Assembly (NCBI GenBank): GCA_963921425.1
Contig: OY992838.1
Span: 9,114,001-9,178,000 of the forward strand
Origin: Dryas octopetala
Lineage: Eukaryota > Streptophyta > Magnoliopsida > Rosales > Rosaceae
Direction: 5' to 3'
DNA: 64,000 nt
Below the pieces are notes generated by a model, which saw only the letters and a program-made list of their open reading frames with translations, did no database searches and was not told the DNA's origin. Shown in pieces: positions 1 to 10,961 of the stretch. A program made the translations under genes and the position numbers. Positions within the stretch are counted from its first letter, which is position 1. The number at the start of each line of letters is the position of its first letter.

Positions 1-1464
1 ATTCGGGTTCCAGAGACAAGGAGGACCCCTTCGAGATCTGCATATTTATAAGGGACTGCCAGTGTTTCTTTGCTTTGTCTAATTGTCTTGGCTTGGATTA
101 ATTTACAGTGTTTGGAAAACAGAGAAAAAAAGCAGAGAGCCAGCTAATAATATCTGACTATCTGTGTCACGTCCAAGATATTATTGGGTTTTACTCAGAA
201 TTATCAAACAATCATGTTCAACCTGGCAAATTTAAAAAAAAAAAAAGAAAAAAAAGAAACCGATTAAGCATTGGTATTAGAGCAGCATTTATGTGTTAAA
301 CAGGTAATGTCATTTATTTACGACCTGTAAATTTGGACTGTACATTGAAATAAGATAAAATTCACATGTAACAATGTAACATATCAGATTGGCTAGCTGT
401 ACACCTTGTACGGGTTTTAAAAACTTAGTTTTAATGTGGAGCCTAAATTCCTGGATTTTGGCCATACACGTGGTTTGGTGGAATGCACCACGCGTTTGTT
501 TTCATGTCATGCATGCATGGATCCATGCTGGTGATTGTCTGGTTACCCCCACAAAATTGAATGCTATGCACCGTTTGATGTGATTGGAATATTTGAATTA
601 AGTAATCATCAGCATGATGAACGGCCTGAAATGCATGACCGTTTGCCGTTCAATGCGACAAGTGTGCCATATATGAACAAATAGAAATTATTTCGCGAAG
701 GAAAAAACTAGGAAACGTATCAAGTGAACAGATCAGCATGCAGACCTGTAAACTAGAAATTCAACTAATCAACCCCGAAAAAACAGAAAAAAAAAAAAAA
801 AAACCCTGTTTTTCTGTTTCTTTAATTTATAATTTATCGTTTGCTTCAATCTTAATCCGCATATAATCAGAAACAAATAATAATTAAATTAATATAATAT
901 TAATGTGATGAGACCCCGATTTCGTGATGGAGGTGAAGACTCTTGGGAGCTCGATCATGATTCTTAACAATTATTTATTTTTTTCCTTAGTACTGCCAAG
1001 TACTTACTGAAAGATAACAATATAACTATATAAGGGAATGACCCAGAAAGGGTATTAATTAATTCCAGAAACAGCACTGACTTGACAGCAATGTGAGAGA
1101 GATTTATGAATGACCCAAATAGGAAAATTGCAAGCAAATTAATTACGAATAATCACTGAGCTACTAATTCAATCAAATCATACATATTCAAGTCCTAAAA
1201 GTATGAGAATCGACATTGTCAACAACGAAAAAAGAAAAAAACCCAAACATCGGGTAGGAAAGGTTAAAATTAGAAAAGATTAATAGTTCGATCTCATCCT
1301 ACGTAAAACTACAGTTTATAACAAAGAGTAGGGAAATATAGACTTACAGGAGGCTCGGAAGGAATGATGAGAGCGTTGTTGTAGTTGTTGTTGTTGTTGT
1401 TTGTGCAGTCGTCACAGGAGGGTGAGAGGGAGGAGGAGAAGAAGGTACGAACCAAACAACTCAT
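1..1464 (-). CDS. 5' part of an unrecognised gene, cut by the window edge
   Basis: Exon 1 runs 1464-1348 and encodes 39 residues starting MSCLVRTFFSSSLSPS, followed by a run of asparagines (residues 22-27 and nearby). It ends at a clean GTAAGTC donor. A pyrimidine-rich acceptor ending ATATGCAG at 38-39 opens a second exon at 37, read in the same phase as ISKGSSLSLEPE to the window edge. The start is chosen because the ATG lies just 3' of a CT-rich leader typical of plant 5' UTRs. The Ser/Arg-rich, acid-poor N-terminus with hydrophobic residues could be an organelle transit peptide; that is inference. Too little is visible to name a family. The intron of about 1.3 kb contains only AT-rich DNA. 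Confidence 0.55.
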
Positions 1465-1471
1465 TATAATC

Positions 1472-1516
<45 letters not shown>
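1472..1516. repeat. (GA)n microsatellite in the 5' leader of the first gene
   Basis: About 22 uninterrupted GA units lie directly upstream of the minus-strand ATG at 1464, so the transcript would carry a CU-rich leader. Such tracts are frequent in plant 5' UTRs and are length-polymorphic. Confidence 0.9.
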
Positions 1517-1519
<3 letters not shown>

Positions 1520-3084
1520 CACCGTCACCGAGAGAGATGGTGTGGTGTGTTGTTTAATACTTAAATTTGGGGAGTTAAAGTGACGTCGTTTTCTATTAAG
1601 TGTCTGTTATTTTTTGTTTGTTTTTGGTTTTTTTCTCCCTGTGGATCTTCTCTGTTCTCTGAGCAGAATGTACGATAATATCCTATTTTTGGAGGCGGGG
1701 TTTTAGGAGATTAGGCGGGATAACCGAGTTGGACTCGGCGCACTGGATCGACATTTTCAGACAATTTTGGTATATTTCTCTTTTTTTTTTTTTTTTTTGA
1801 ATACACAAGTTTAGGTGTTTGCTCCTAAAAGGCTAAACCTTATCTGGCAGATATTGGTAAATTCTATGCATACTATTTTTATTTTATTTACCATAGGACA
1901 CCACCTAAAGGCCTAAAGGGTAACCCTGACCCCGATTGTGTTGTACTTTTTATGTAAAGATTTAGATCTCTACATATATGTTGGATATTCTACAACATCC
2001 ACTTTTGAAAGGTTAAAACAGTCGATTTAAACATAATTTGTAAGAAGAAAAAATAATTCATCGACTATCTATCAGTTATCTGTTTCTGACTTTCTGTCCG
2101 CCAAAAACTTATGTATTTTTCTTTACATTCTGATTGTGCATCAGAAAAGCCCACTTGCAGGGGTGAGGCTAGTTTCAAATGAGAAAGATGCTACAAATAC
2201 CAAGTCCGTGTGGGTCCCACCCCAACCCCACCCCCACAGTGAGAGGAGGTTCCCACATAAGAACGAATGGCATAGGTTATAAAGGCTACAGGTTTCGAGT
2301 CCTTGGTAAGTTGATTAGATTTTGATTCCCTTCAATATAACAAAAATAAAAAACTAAAGGTTACAGGCCATGTGACAAGGGTCAAGACTCAAGACCTCTT
2401 TTGGATTTGAGAAGATGCATCAATACTCAAAAGTTAAGGTCACCAGTAGAAACAACACAATACTTAGATATGTATGAAACACATCCACCATGGTCCAAGC
2501 ATCCTTGGCACAGTTCAGGACAAAGTGATCCAATAAAGACCTGTTGGTTAAATACAGATGAAAAGAGATAAGAGAATCTAAGGTCACTGACCCTAATGAT
2601 ACAGATGATTCATTATCCCTACAGAATCACAACTGAACATCAAACAAGTTGTATTCCTTGAGGTATCAATTGGAGCCACGGCAATGGTAAACGCTTCAGG
2701 CATTCTTAACAATCTCAATCTAATCAGTTATTAGCTCTTCCTGGGCTAGAAGGGGAATCCATTTTAAAAAAACAAAGGTAAACTGTACTAAAACACACTG
2801 TTCAACAAAGAACGTAAACAGAGTAGGGGAGGCTACCGCAATACAAAAACAGACAAAAAACCATGTAAGGATATATTGAAAATAAATTTCAATGATTCTC
2901 TTAACACCAAGTAGAGTCACCACTAAGATTAATCTCACATAATAAGTAAAATCTAACCATCCGAAAACTTAGTAACAAAAACATCTGTCATACAAAATAG
3001 AAGCATTTCATGCTCAGTGAAAAGAGAAAGCAAGCCTGAAAACCCACTCCTACTTTCAAAATAGATGCAATGTCCAACAGCCCC
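1517..3084. other. Intergenic DNA between two minus-strand genes
   Basis: No convincing exon was found. The stretch holds a short poly(T) near 1782-1799 and a C-rich patch around 2210-2235. From about 2930 it becomes the 3' flank of RPL30 copy 1, which is still alignable with the 3' flank of copy 2 near 7850-8000. Confidence 0.5.
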
Positions 3085-4483
3085 TCACTGGTCACCAGGC
3101 AGCGACTTGATAATATCGGAATCACCTGAACATTATTATAACAAGTGACAAAGTCAGCCCATTTGGTTTTTCATGACAATTGCTTTGTACAACGAATCTA
3201 CTAAAATGATAATAAACATTTAGAGTACCTGGGTCAATAATGCTAAGGCATGACACACGGAAATACTTTCCACATGCTGTACCCAGATCAACATTGTCTG
3301 AAAACACAACAAATGGTCATCATCAAAAACCAAAAAAACCAAAACAAAAAAAAGGTACAGTAAATTAAATCAGTTTGCTTTTGTCCACAAATGGTATCAA
3401 AAGAAAATCAATAAAAGACAAAAGTGCCAGTAGCACATATAGATCTTGTTGGTAACCTTGATTTGGTCATGAAAAGATAAAAGGGGGCAGTAAGAAAAAA
3501 TCCTGCACTAATACTCAAGACAGGAGATTCCTCTAGCATATGTACTTGTGAATAACCAAAAGGAGTGTCATGCAAATGAGAACCGCACATAATGTGTGGT
3601 TTGTGACCTCATAACAACTTCCAGAATTGGGCCAGGACAATAAACCAAAACCAAGTGTAGAATAAGCTCCAAAACATAAAGTGCACCAAGTCAAAATGAA
3701 GAGAGAAGTGATATAAATTCCCAGTGAGAAGACTAATACTGTAGCATCATTTCATATGCAAATCCACCATCCAAGAAGATCACCATCAAAGCAGGAACAA
3801 CATTACAAAGCATGTTAGTCAATGATTAACAATAAGACCAATGCATTCTTCCAATATGGTTAAACCAACACACAAGACAATTTCCTCACACCTAACAGCC
3901 AATAGATATCCCATTAAGCAAACACTAGCTTACATCCATTTTAATTTTCTGTGACATTTCTGGTATAGAACCTATCACTTAGATTCAACTAAACAATACA
4001 CATCTAAGATTACATTAATTTTTTATTCTTTAGCAATGCAAAACCAAAAACCAAAGACTCTAAACATCATCCATAACAATACATAAATACATGATAATCT
4101 GTAATATCATGATGCAGACCGAAATACTAGGGTAATAGAGCACTTACTTCCATTGTAATGGTGAACCCCAACCTTGGCAAGCATGGCGTAGTATTCGATC
4201 TCGGACTTTCGCAGAGGTGGGCAATTGTTGGAAATTATAATCAGCTTCCCTGCATTTTTTTCCCACAACAAACAAAACCCAATTACAAAACATGAAATTA
4301 AACCAATACGAAGAAACAAAAAAAGATAGTAAAATAAAATCTAAACTAAAAAGTACCCTTGGAGCTGCGAAGGGAGTCGATGACGGTCTTGTAACCGAGA
4401 GTGTACTTGCCACTCTTCATCACCAGGGCGAGCCTGTTGTTGATGCTTTCATGGGTCTTCTTGGTTTTCTTGACGGCGACCAT
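3085..4483 (-). CDS. RPL30: 60S ribosomal protein L30 (eL30), tandem copy 1
   Basis: Cytosolic large-subunit ribosomal protein of 112 residues, the usual plant length. Four exons: 4483-4357, 4249-4148, 3297-3229 and 3125-3085, total 339 bp including TGA. All introns are GT-AG. The protein opens [18 protein letters not shown], contains the eL30 core ([52 protein letters not shown]) and ends IIKSLPGDQ. The upstream DNA has two telo-box motifs and TGGGCC-type site II elements, the usual promoter signals of plant ribosomal protein genes. A second intact copy lies 5 kb to the right in the same orientation, with alignable introns, promoter and 3' flank, so the two arose by tandem duplication. This copy has the more canonical promoter and splice sites and is probably the better expressed; that part is inference. 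Confidence 0.96.
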
Positions 4484-4579
4484 TGTTGACACTCTGAATT
4501 CTTCGCTTCTAGTTCTCAAACTCTCTCTGTGTGTGCGGCCGCAACCAAGAACCAGAAGAAGATAGTTGGAGACGAGTGC

Positions 4580-4746
4580 TAGGGTTTGGTATTAATATGG
4601 TTGGAACAAATTAGGGTTTTTTATTTTGGTGCGTTGCGAGTAAGACGGGCCGGCACCATGGGTTCGTTTATTCTGTACAGATTAATAAGCCCACTAACGT
4701 CTTCCTTTTTCAGTTTTCTTGTGAAAATAGAAGCCCAAGGCCCAAA
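4580..4746 (-). promoter_or_regulatory. RPL30 copy 1 promoter: two telo-boxes and site II elements
   Basis: On the minus strand, telo-box-type AAACCCTA motifs lie at 4587-4580 and 4619-4611. TGGGCC/TGGGCT site II motifs lie at 4746-4731. This pairing is known from plant ribosomal protein promoters. In copy 2 the matching telo-box reads TTAGGTCTTTT on the plus strand (from 9973) and is no longer a match, whereas its site II motifs at 10051-10098 survive. Confidence 0.7.
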
Positions 4747-5248
4747 ATTAATGGAATGCTTTGCAATTAGGGATAACATGATTCAAATTTGATAGGGAAA
4801 TAGGAAAATACTGGAATGGAGGGATAAATCTTGTATGGGGCAAGCCCCACCGAAGACTCACTCGGAATGGAGTTAGTCATTACTTGACACGAACTCATAT
4901 ATGACACAAGTAACTCGATTTTAACATCATAAATTTGTTTAACTAAAATTATGAATTTATCTAATTTGATAACGTATATATTGTATGAATTCTTATATCA
5001 TTATCAAATAATTTTAAGATTTTGCTGGAATCAAGTGAACTTTTAATTATAGATAATGTGACAGGTTTGATTTTTTTTTTTTTAGTTACAATGGTGGCCG
5101 AACCTCATACAACAAACACATCACAAAGTAGTAACAAGTTAGGTGAGTGTCAAGTAATTTGACACTATTAAATTAAACAAGTCGGGTTATGATTGATTGG
5201 TATTTTACACATATACAAAATAACACAACAAAAAAAGAGTCAAATTAT

Positions 5249-6013
5249 GATTTTGGTACATGTATTTCGGCCAAGTTCCACTAAGTGTCTATAGATTCAA
5301 GGGTTTTTTTTTCATATTTAGTACTTGAACTTTGACCATTGTCTTAATGTGGTACCTAAACTTTTATTTGTCCCAATTGAGTACCTAAATTTTTATTTTG
5401 TGTCTAATAGGTACCAAAATGAATTTCTGTTAAAATTATGAACAAAAGTTAGGGACAATATAGTCACGTCAAAAAATTTATTTTTTATTTTTAATTTTTA
5501 ATTTTTTTTGTTTGTTGTGTGTTTTTTTTTTATAATAATTTTAAACATATAAAGAAAATAATTAAAATATACTTTGACTATATTGCCCCTAATTTTTATT
5601 GACAATTTTAACAAAAATTCATTTTGGTACCTATTAGACACAAAATAAAAGTTTAGGTACTCAATTGGGACAAATAAAAGTTTAGGTACCACATTAAGAC
5701 AAGGGTCAAAGTTTAGGTACTAAATATGAAATAAACCCTAAATTCAATTGTCTCATATTGTAGTTTACAATTGTTTCAATTGTGATCCAAGTTTAATTTC
5801 GTCAATTTTTTTACCTCACAAGTATAATTTACTCTCTCATGTGCTTCACTTGTTAATTTCTTTGGAAAAAAATGTACATGTTTGAGTAAATTAGACATTT
5901 TAGGTTGAAAAATTTGACAAAATTAAACAATTCGTAAACTACAATACCAAATTGAGACAATTGAAACTATACATACCTCAGTGAAACTTGACCTAAACTA
6001 CAAGTATCAAAAC
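5249..6013. mobile_element. Old fold-back MITE, interrupted by a second MITE
   Basis: The left arm (about 5249-5300 continued at 5748-5815) and the right arm (about 5925-6013, inverted) pair over some 100 bp with moderate divergence. For example, the left ATAGATTCAATTGTCTCA pairs with a right-arm complement reading ATAGTTTCAATTGTCTCA. The left arm is split at exactly this point by the element at 5301-5738. Without the insertion the element would be about 320 bp. Ends and target duplication are not sharply resolved. It has no coding capacity. Confidence 0.65.
5301..5738. mobile_element. Mutator-like MITE with long inverted repeats, nested insertion
   Basis: A 438-bp fold-back with inverted arms of about 165 bp. 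It starts GGGTTT and ends AAACCC, with the GTACC(T)AAA motif repeated in each arm. Flanks are TAGATTCAA (5292-5300) and TAAATTCAA (5739-5747), a 9-bp target duplication with one mismatch, which together with the long arms indicates a Mutator-type mechanism. It interrupts the left arm of an older fold-back, whose opposite arm preserves the uninterrupted sequence. It is non-coding. The open reading frame inside (5498-5692) is an AT-rich chance frame. Confidence 0.8.
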
Positions 6014-7849
6014 AATAAGTTAGCCTTGTGTATAATAAGTATCTATGTGAACTTCTATTAAAATAGTTCATAGAAGTTACAGGCAATTTTGTCACTTTAA
6101 CAAACTCTCAAACAAAAGTTAGGGCCAGCATGAGAGGAAGTTGGTGACGGCGTCATGGGTAGAGAGAGGCCGCCGACACAGGAGTTAGGAAAGGGCTTGG
6201 TGATGGGGTAAAATTGGGAGCGGGGAATTTGGATGTTTGTTGAAGTGACTAACTATTTCATCCCTAACTTCTATTAACTATTCTAACATATATTTACTTA
6301 GGTATATATTGGACACAAAATAAAAATTTAGCTACTCAATTAGATCAAATAAAAATTTGATAGCTAACTAAGGACACGAGTCAAAATTCAGTACAAAAAA
6401 TGAGAAAAACCTTAATTTTTAACACGATTCGAATCCAACACAAAACTATTAGATTAGGTTGACTATTACTTGATATAAACTCTTATATGAAGCGACCCAC
6501 TAACACAAATACTAAACATGTTAGGTTAATATCAAATATGAGTAACATAATTTTTATACAATAAACCTGCTTTTCTACATTATATGAAGAAAATAAATAA
6601 TTATTTCTTTCCATGTATTAATATTCATTGTATGAATTCATAAATAGATATTAATTTCTTTTTTTTGTTTACGGTTTAGTAGTATTTTGTTTCAATGTGC
6701 ACCTTGGGGTGTCTTCACAGTCCAATCATAACATTAGTATTTTAAATAAGAAACCATGTTTATTATTAAAAGGTAATCATATAAACATGAATTCTCTTAC
6801 ACAAAAATTATTTCATTATGTTGTGACAGTTGTGGTCACATTTACATGAAGGCTATACATAAGTAAAATGGGATGAAGATTAACACATCTTTAAAATGAA
6901 AATAAGAGCAATGTATCTTAAAATACGAACAATTGTGCACCCTTAATTTTATCAGATCTATAATTAGTATTTCAACAATTATAGACTTACATAGGAGTGA
7001 GATATTGGAAGAAATTGATATTAGGTAATTAATTGAATGCACTATCATTGGTCTTCATTTTATGAACTTGTATCTTGTAAATTCTAGGCATAACGAAAAA
7101 TTCTTAGAGTTCATTTGGTTACATTTCCTGTGGGTCGTTTTCATTTTACAGATCATGAAATGAGTGTAATATGTGTTTGGTGGGTTTTATTGGAAAAGTA
7201 CAGAAAACAGTTTTTAGGATACTAGTCCAAAATCATGTACTAAATATGAAAACACCAAAATTGCGTGTCACCCTTTCTAAGAATGCGGGATACACATTAG
7301 AGAATACGGTGAATACAAAATCAAAGAACACGCAGACTCTAATTAAGCATGAATAATACAGAGTTGTTTGTTTAAGTTGTTTTGATGGGTCTCTAATTCT
7401 CTATAGCCGGATGAGGATATGCCTAGCATATGGGTATCTCTGCTGGAACAACTTCCTAGGATGAGAAGCTTCGGTTAAGACTGGGTTTGAAAATAATTTT
7501 TTCTTAAAATATTTTCTTATTTGTTTTCTAAATTTTTTTGGTCAATGATATTTAATTTTCTTTATTAATTACTGTAAAGTAGTTTGATATTTTCATATGG
7601 GAAAGGGATAGAGGTCTTATCATCCTACAAATATTTTTCATGAGTTTATGATAACAATTTCACATATTCTCATAAACTGTTTTTGAATTAAGTTATCAGT
7701 TTATCACGCGCATAGCATTCTCGAATGTTAAAAATGCAAATTCATTTTCTTGTTTTCATTTTGTGAAAATGTTCTACATAAATGTTTTTGTAAAATGTTA
7801 CCAGACGGGTAAATGAGTTTCTTAACAACATGACCAGCCACTAAAAAGA
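6014..7849. other. AT-rich spacer between the two RPL30 copies
   Basis: No gene seen. At about 6290-6410 there is a decayed stretch resembling the right arm of the 5301-5738 element (GGACACAAAATAAAAATTTA and following), so a second, older family member probably ended here. The rest is AT-rich with no exon-like composition. Similarity between the two RPL30 units resumes at about 7850. Confidence 0.45.
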
Positions 7850-8001
7850 TAACCTCACATAATTTATAAAATCTAAGCATCTGCAAACTTAGTAACAAAA
7901 ACATCTGCCAAAGAAAAGACGATCATCTCATTCTCAGTGAAAAGCGAAAGCACGCCTGGAAACACAATACTCTCAAAATTGACGCAAGATCCGACGATCC
8001 C

Positions 8002-9832
8002 TCACTGATCACCAGGCAGTGACTTGATAATATCAGAATCACCTGAACATTGTTACAACAATTGACAAGTCAGCTCAATCGGTTCTTCATATAAAAAAAG
8101 GTCATACAATGGATCGATCAAAATGATAATAAACATTAGAAGTACCTGGATCGATAATGCTAAGGCATGACACACGGAAATACTTGCCACACGCTGTACC
8201 CAGATCAACATTGTCTGAAAATACAACAAATGGTCAACATAGAAAACCCAAAAAAGAAAGATACAGTAAATAAAATCATTTCATTTTTGTTGACAAATGA
8301 TATTGAAAGATCAATAAAAGAACAGAAGACGAAAGCTCCCATGAATCTTTGTTAGTTCCTATAGAACAAAAATTCCCACAACATAAATGAAGGTTAAAGC
8401 TTCATTTTGTGTTCAAAGATACAAGGGGGGCAGAAAGAAAAAATCCTAGATAAAAAGAATCAGGAAAGGACATTCCGCTTAGCTTGTAGTTCCAAATAAC
8501 CAAAAGGAGTTTCATGCGTATGAGAGACATTGCACCCAATAACTGGAGAAGGGTGACCTCAGAGTAACTCATCTAGGTCAAAGCAACAAAATGGTCTTAC
8601 TAACAAAAACAAATTTCTTATGGAAAGAAAGTATAAGTTCCTATATCACCCAGAACAAGTGTGCAGTAAGTCCACTAAGTCCAAACTAAAGAGGTAAAAG
8701 GAATTCCCAGTGAGAACACAAATTTCACATGCAAATCCACCATCCAAGAAGTTCACCAGAAAAGCAGGTCAACATTAGAAAAATGTTAATCGATGATTAA
8801 CAACAAGGTTAAGGCATTCTTCTATTATGGACCGTTTAACTAACAAATCAAGACAATCTCACAGGCAGGATGCCAACAACTATCCCATTAAATGACGCAT
8901 TTTAAATACCAGTAATTACAGTTTGGACACTACAAGTCTGCGACACCAGCACCATATTGAGTTGGAACCAAGAGATGGCAGGCAGCCAAGTGAGATTCAA
9001 GAACAAGAATCATATTCCATTTTCTAAGCTTTTTCATATTTCATTTAGATTACAAGTCAGAAAATCCTGCGATTCTATTTCATTAGTTAGCTTGACAGTC
9101 AGTTAGAGACTAAGTTACTAGGTGGAAGCATTGGAGGGAAAATTAGTCAGCGGTTCATTTTTCACCATTAATCAAACACTTGCTTACACCAATTTTCTGT
9201 TTTTTTTTTTTTTGTTTTTTTCTTTTTGACATTTCTGGAAGAGAATCTACTACTTGAATTCAACTAAACAATACCCATCTAAGATTACATTAATTTTTTT
9301 TTTTTTTTAACAATGTTAAATGGAAAACAAACCAACGAACAAGGACTCCAAGTCACTAAACAAAAAAGTACCACATCCAATTGTACAAGCTTGAAATATA
9401 TACAGCAGTTCCTACATTTCTGTACTAAAAACATGACAATCTGATGCAAACCCAAATACTATTACAAGAAAACACTTACTTCCATTGTAATGGTGAACCC
9501 CAACCTTGGCAAGCATTGCGTAGTATTCGATTTCGGACTTTCGCAGAGGCGGGCAGTTGTTGGAAATTATAATCAGCTTCCCTGCAACAAAAGAGAAGAC
9601 AAATCCAGCTTACAAAAAAGTAAATTAACGCATATAAAAAGAAATAAAATCATAGTAAAATAAAAATAAGGAGGGAGTGGAATTGGGATGTATGTTAAAT
9701 AGTGCCTTTGGAGCTGCGAAGGGTGTCAATGACGGTCTTGTAGCCGAGAGTGTATTTGCCACTCTTCATCACCAGAGCGAGCCTGTTATTTATGCTCTCA
9801 TGGGTCTTCTTGGTTTTCTTCACGGCCACCAT
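8002..9832 (-). CDS. RPL30: 60S ribosomal protein L30 (eL30), tandem copy 2
   Basis: Second intact eL30 gene of 112 residues, with the same four-exon structure: 9832-9706, 9581-9480, 8214-8146 and 8042-8002. Exon lengths equal those of copy 1 (127, 102, 69, 41 bp) and the product differs at very few residues (for example Thr for Ser just before LRSSKG). Intron 1 begins with GC rather than GT: the exon ends AAAG and the intron starts GCACTA. No GT is close enough to replace it in frame, so this is either a GC-AG intron or a weakened donor. The other introns are GT-AG. The reading frame is undamaged, which argues for recent selection. Expression may be lower than copy 1 because the telo-box is degraded and the donor is weak; that is inference. 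The gene is divergent from the aspartic protease at 10962. Confidence 0.93.
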
Positions 9833-10961
9833 TGTTGCGCACTCGGATTCTCTTCGCTGTTAGTTCTACGCTCAAAACCAGAAAACCAGAAAAAGGTTGG
9901 AGGCGATTGTAGCTGCAAGTTTGCAACTGGGACTCGAAACTGATAGATAGGTGGTGCGACCGTGCGAATAAATTAGGTCTTTTGTTTTTGGTGGGCTGCG
10001 AGTGAAACGGGCAGGCATGGTTCGTTTCCATGCCCATTCTGTAAAGTGGATGAGCCCAATAACGTCAACTTTTTTCTTTTCGGTCCATCAAAGGCCCAAA
10101 ACTAATGACAAACTATGCACTCTTTGAAAGAATTTTAAAAGATAGGGATTTAAATTCATAAAATTTGTCACCTAAACAAGACAAAATAAACAATAAATGG
10201 ACCATTTTGATAATTTACCTTGATTTCAAATGTCAAGAGCTCAATTGTTAAAAGTAAAAGGCTTTGTTATATTTTACCTACTTAAACTTTGAATTCAATC
10301 TCACTTCACCACTTAAATGAAAAATTATGTCAATTTATCACATGAATTAAAAATTTATTGTAATGTATCATATATGGTTCATTTTGTCTAAATTTTTGTT
10401 AAAAATAAAAGTATTTGTTCTTTTAAATCAATTTTTTATTTTGTTAAAGTAGATAAAGTATAAATTTTTTTTTTAATAATAGAAATTTGAAAAAGACTAA
10501 AACAGTCTTATTTTTAACAAAAGTTTGTTACAAAATGAACAGAGATGATAATAAATTTGTAATTTAGATAATAAATTGAGACAATTATTTTTTAAACGAC
10601 GAAATGATATTAAACTCAAAGTAAAAAAAAAAAAAGCAAAGTAAAATTAACCGGCTTAACACTCCATTCCGCTTTTAAAATTTGAAAAAGGAAAAGCAAT
10701 TGATCTTTTTGAATTTCTTTCCATCAATAATAGGTTTCCACTTTCCAGCTCTCCCTAGTCAGCACGTCCCAATCATCTCACCTTATTCCGTTCCCACATA
10801 ATGCCACGTATATGGTACACAGGAATCTAACTGAAGCTAGTGCGCACTACGCACACACGAGTAGTTTAGCAAACTCCCCCCTGCCTAGCTCTCGTCTCAG
10901 CTCACTCCTCTGAACTAACTCAAGCTCACTCCTTCGTCGACTATTATCGCTTCGATTTCTC
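9833..10961. promoter_or_regulatory. Divergent promoter region between RPL30 copy 2 and the aspartic protease
   Basis: The left part (to about 10110) aligns with the RPL30 copy 1 promoter and retains site II motifs (GGGCT at 10051, TGGGCC at 10093 on the minus strand). Between about 10270 and 10630 lies a decayed AT-rich fold-back: a left arm with CTTAAACTTTGAATTCAATC and an inverse-related right arm with GATATTAAACTCAAAG. The right end, 10740-10960, is pyrimidine-rich and probably holds the protease promoter and leader. No gene lies in between. Confidence 0.5.
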
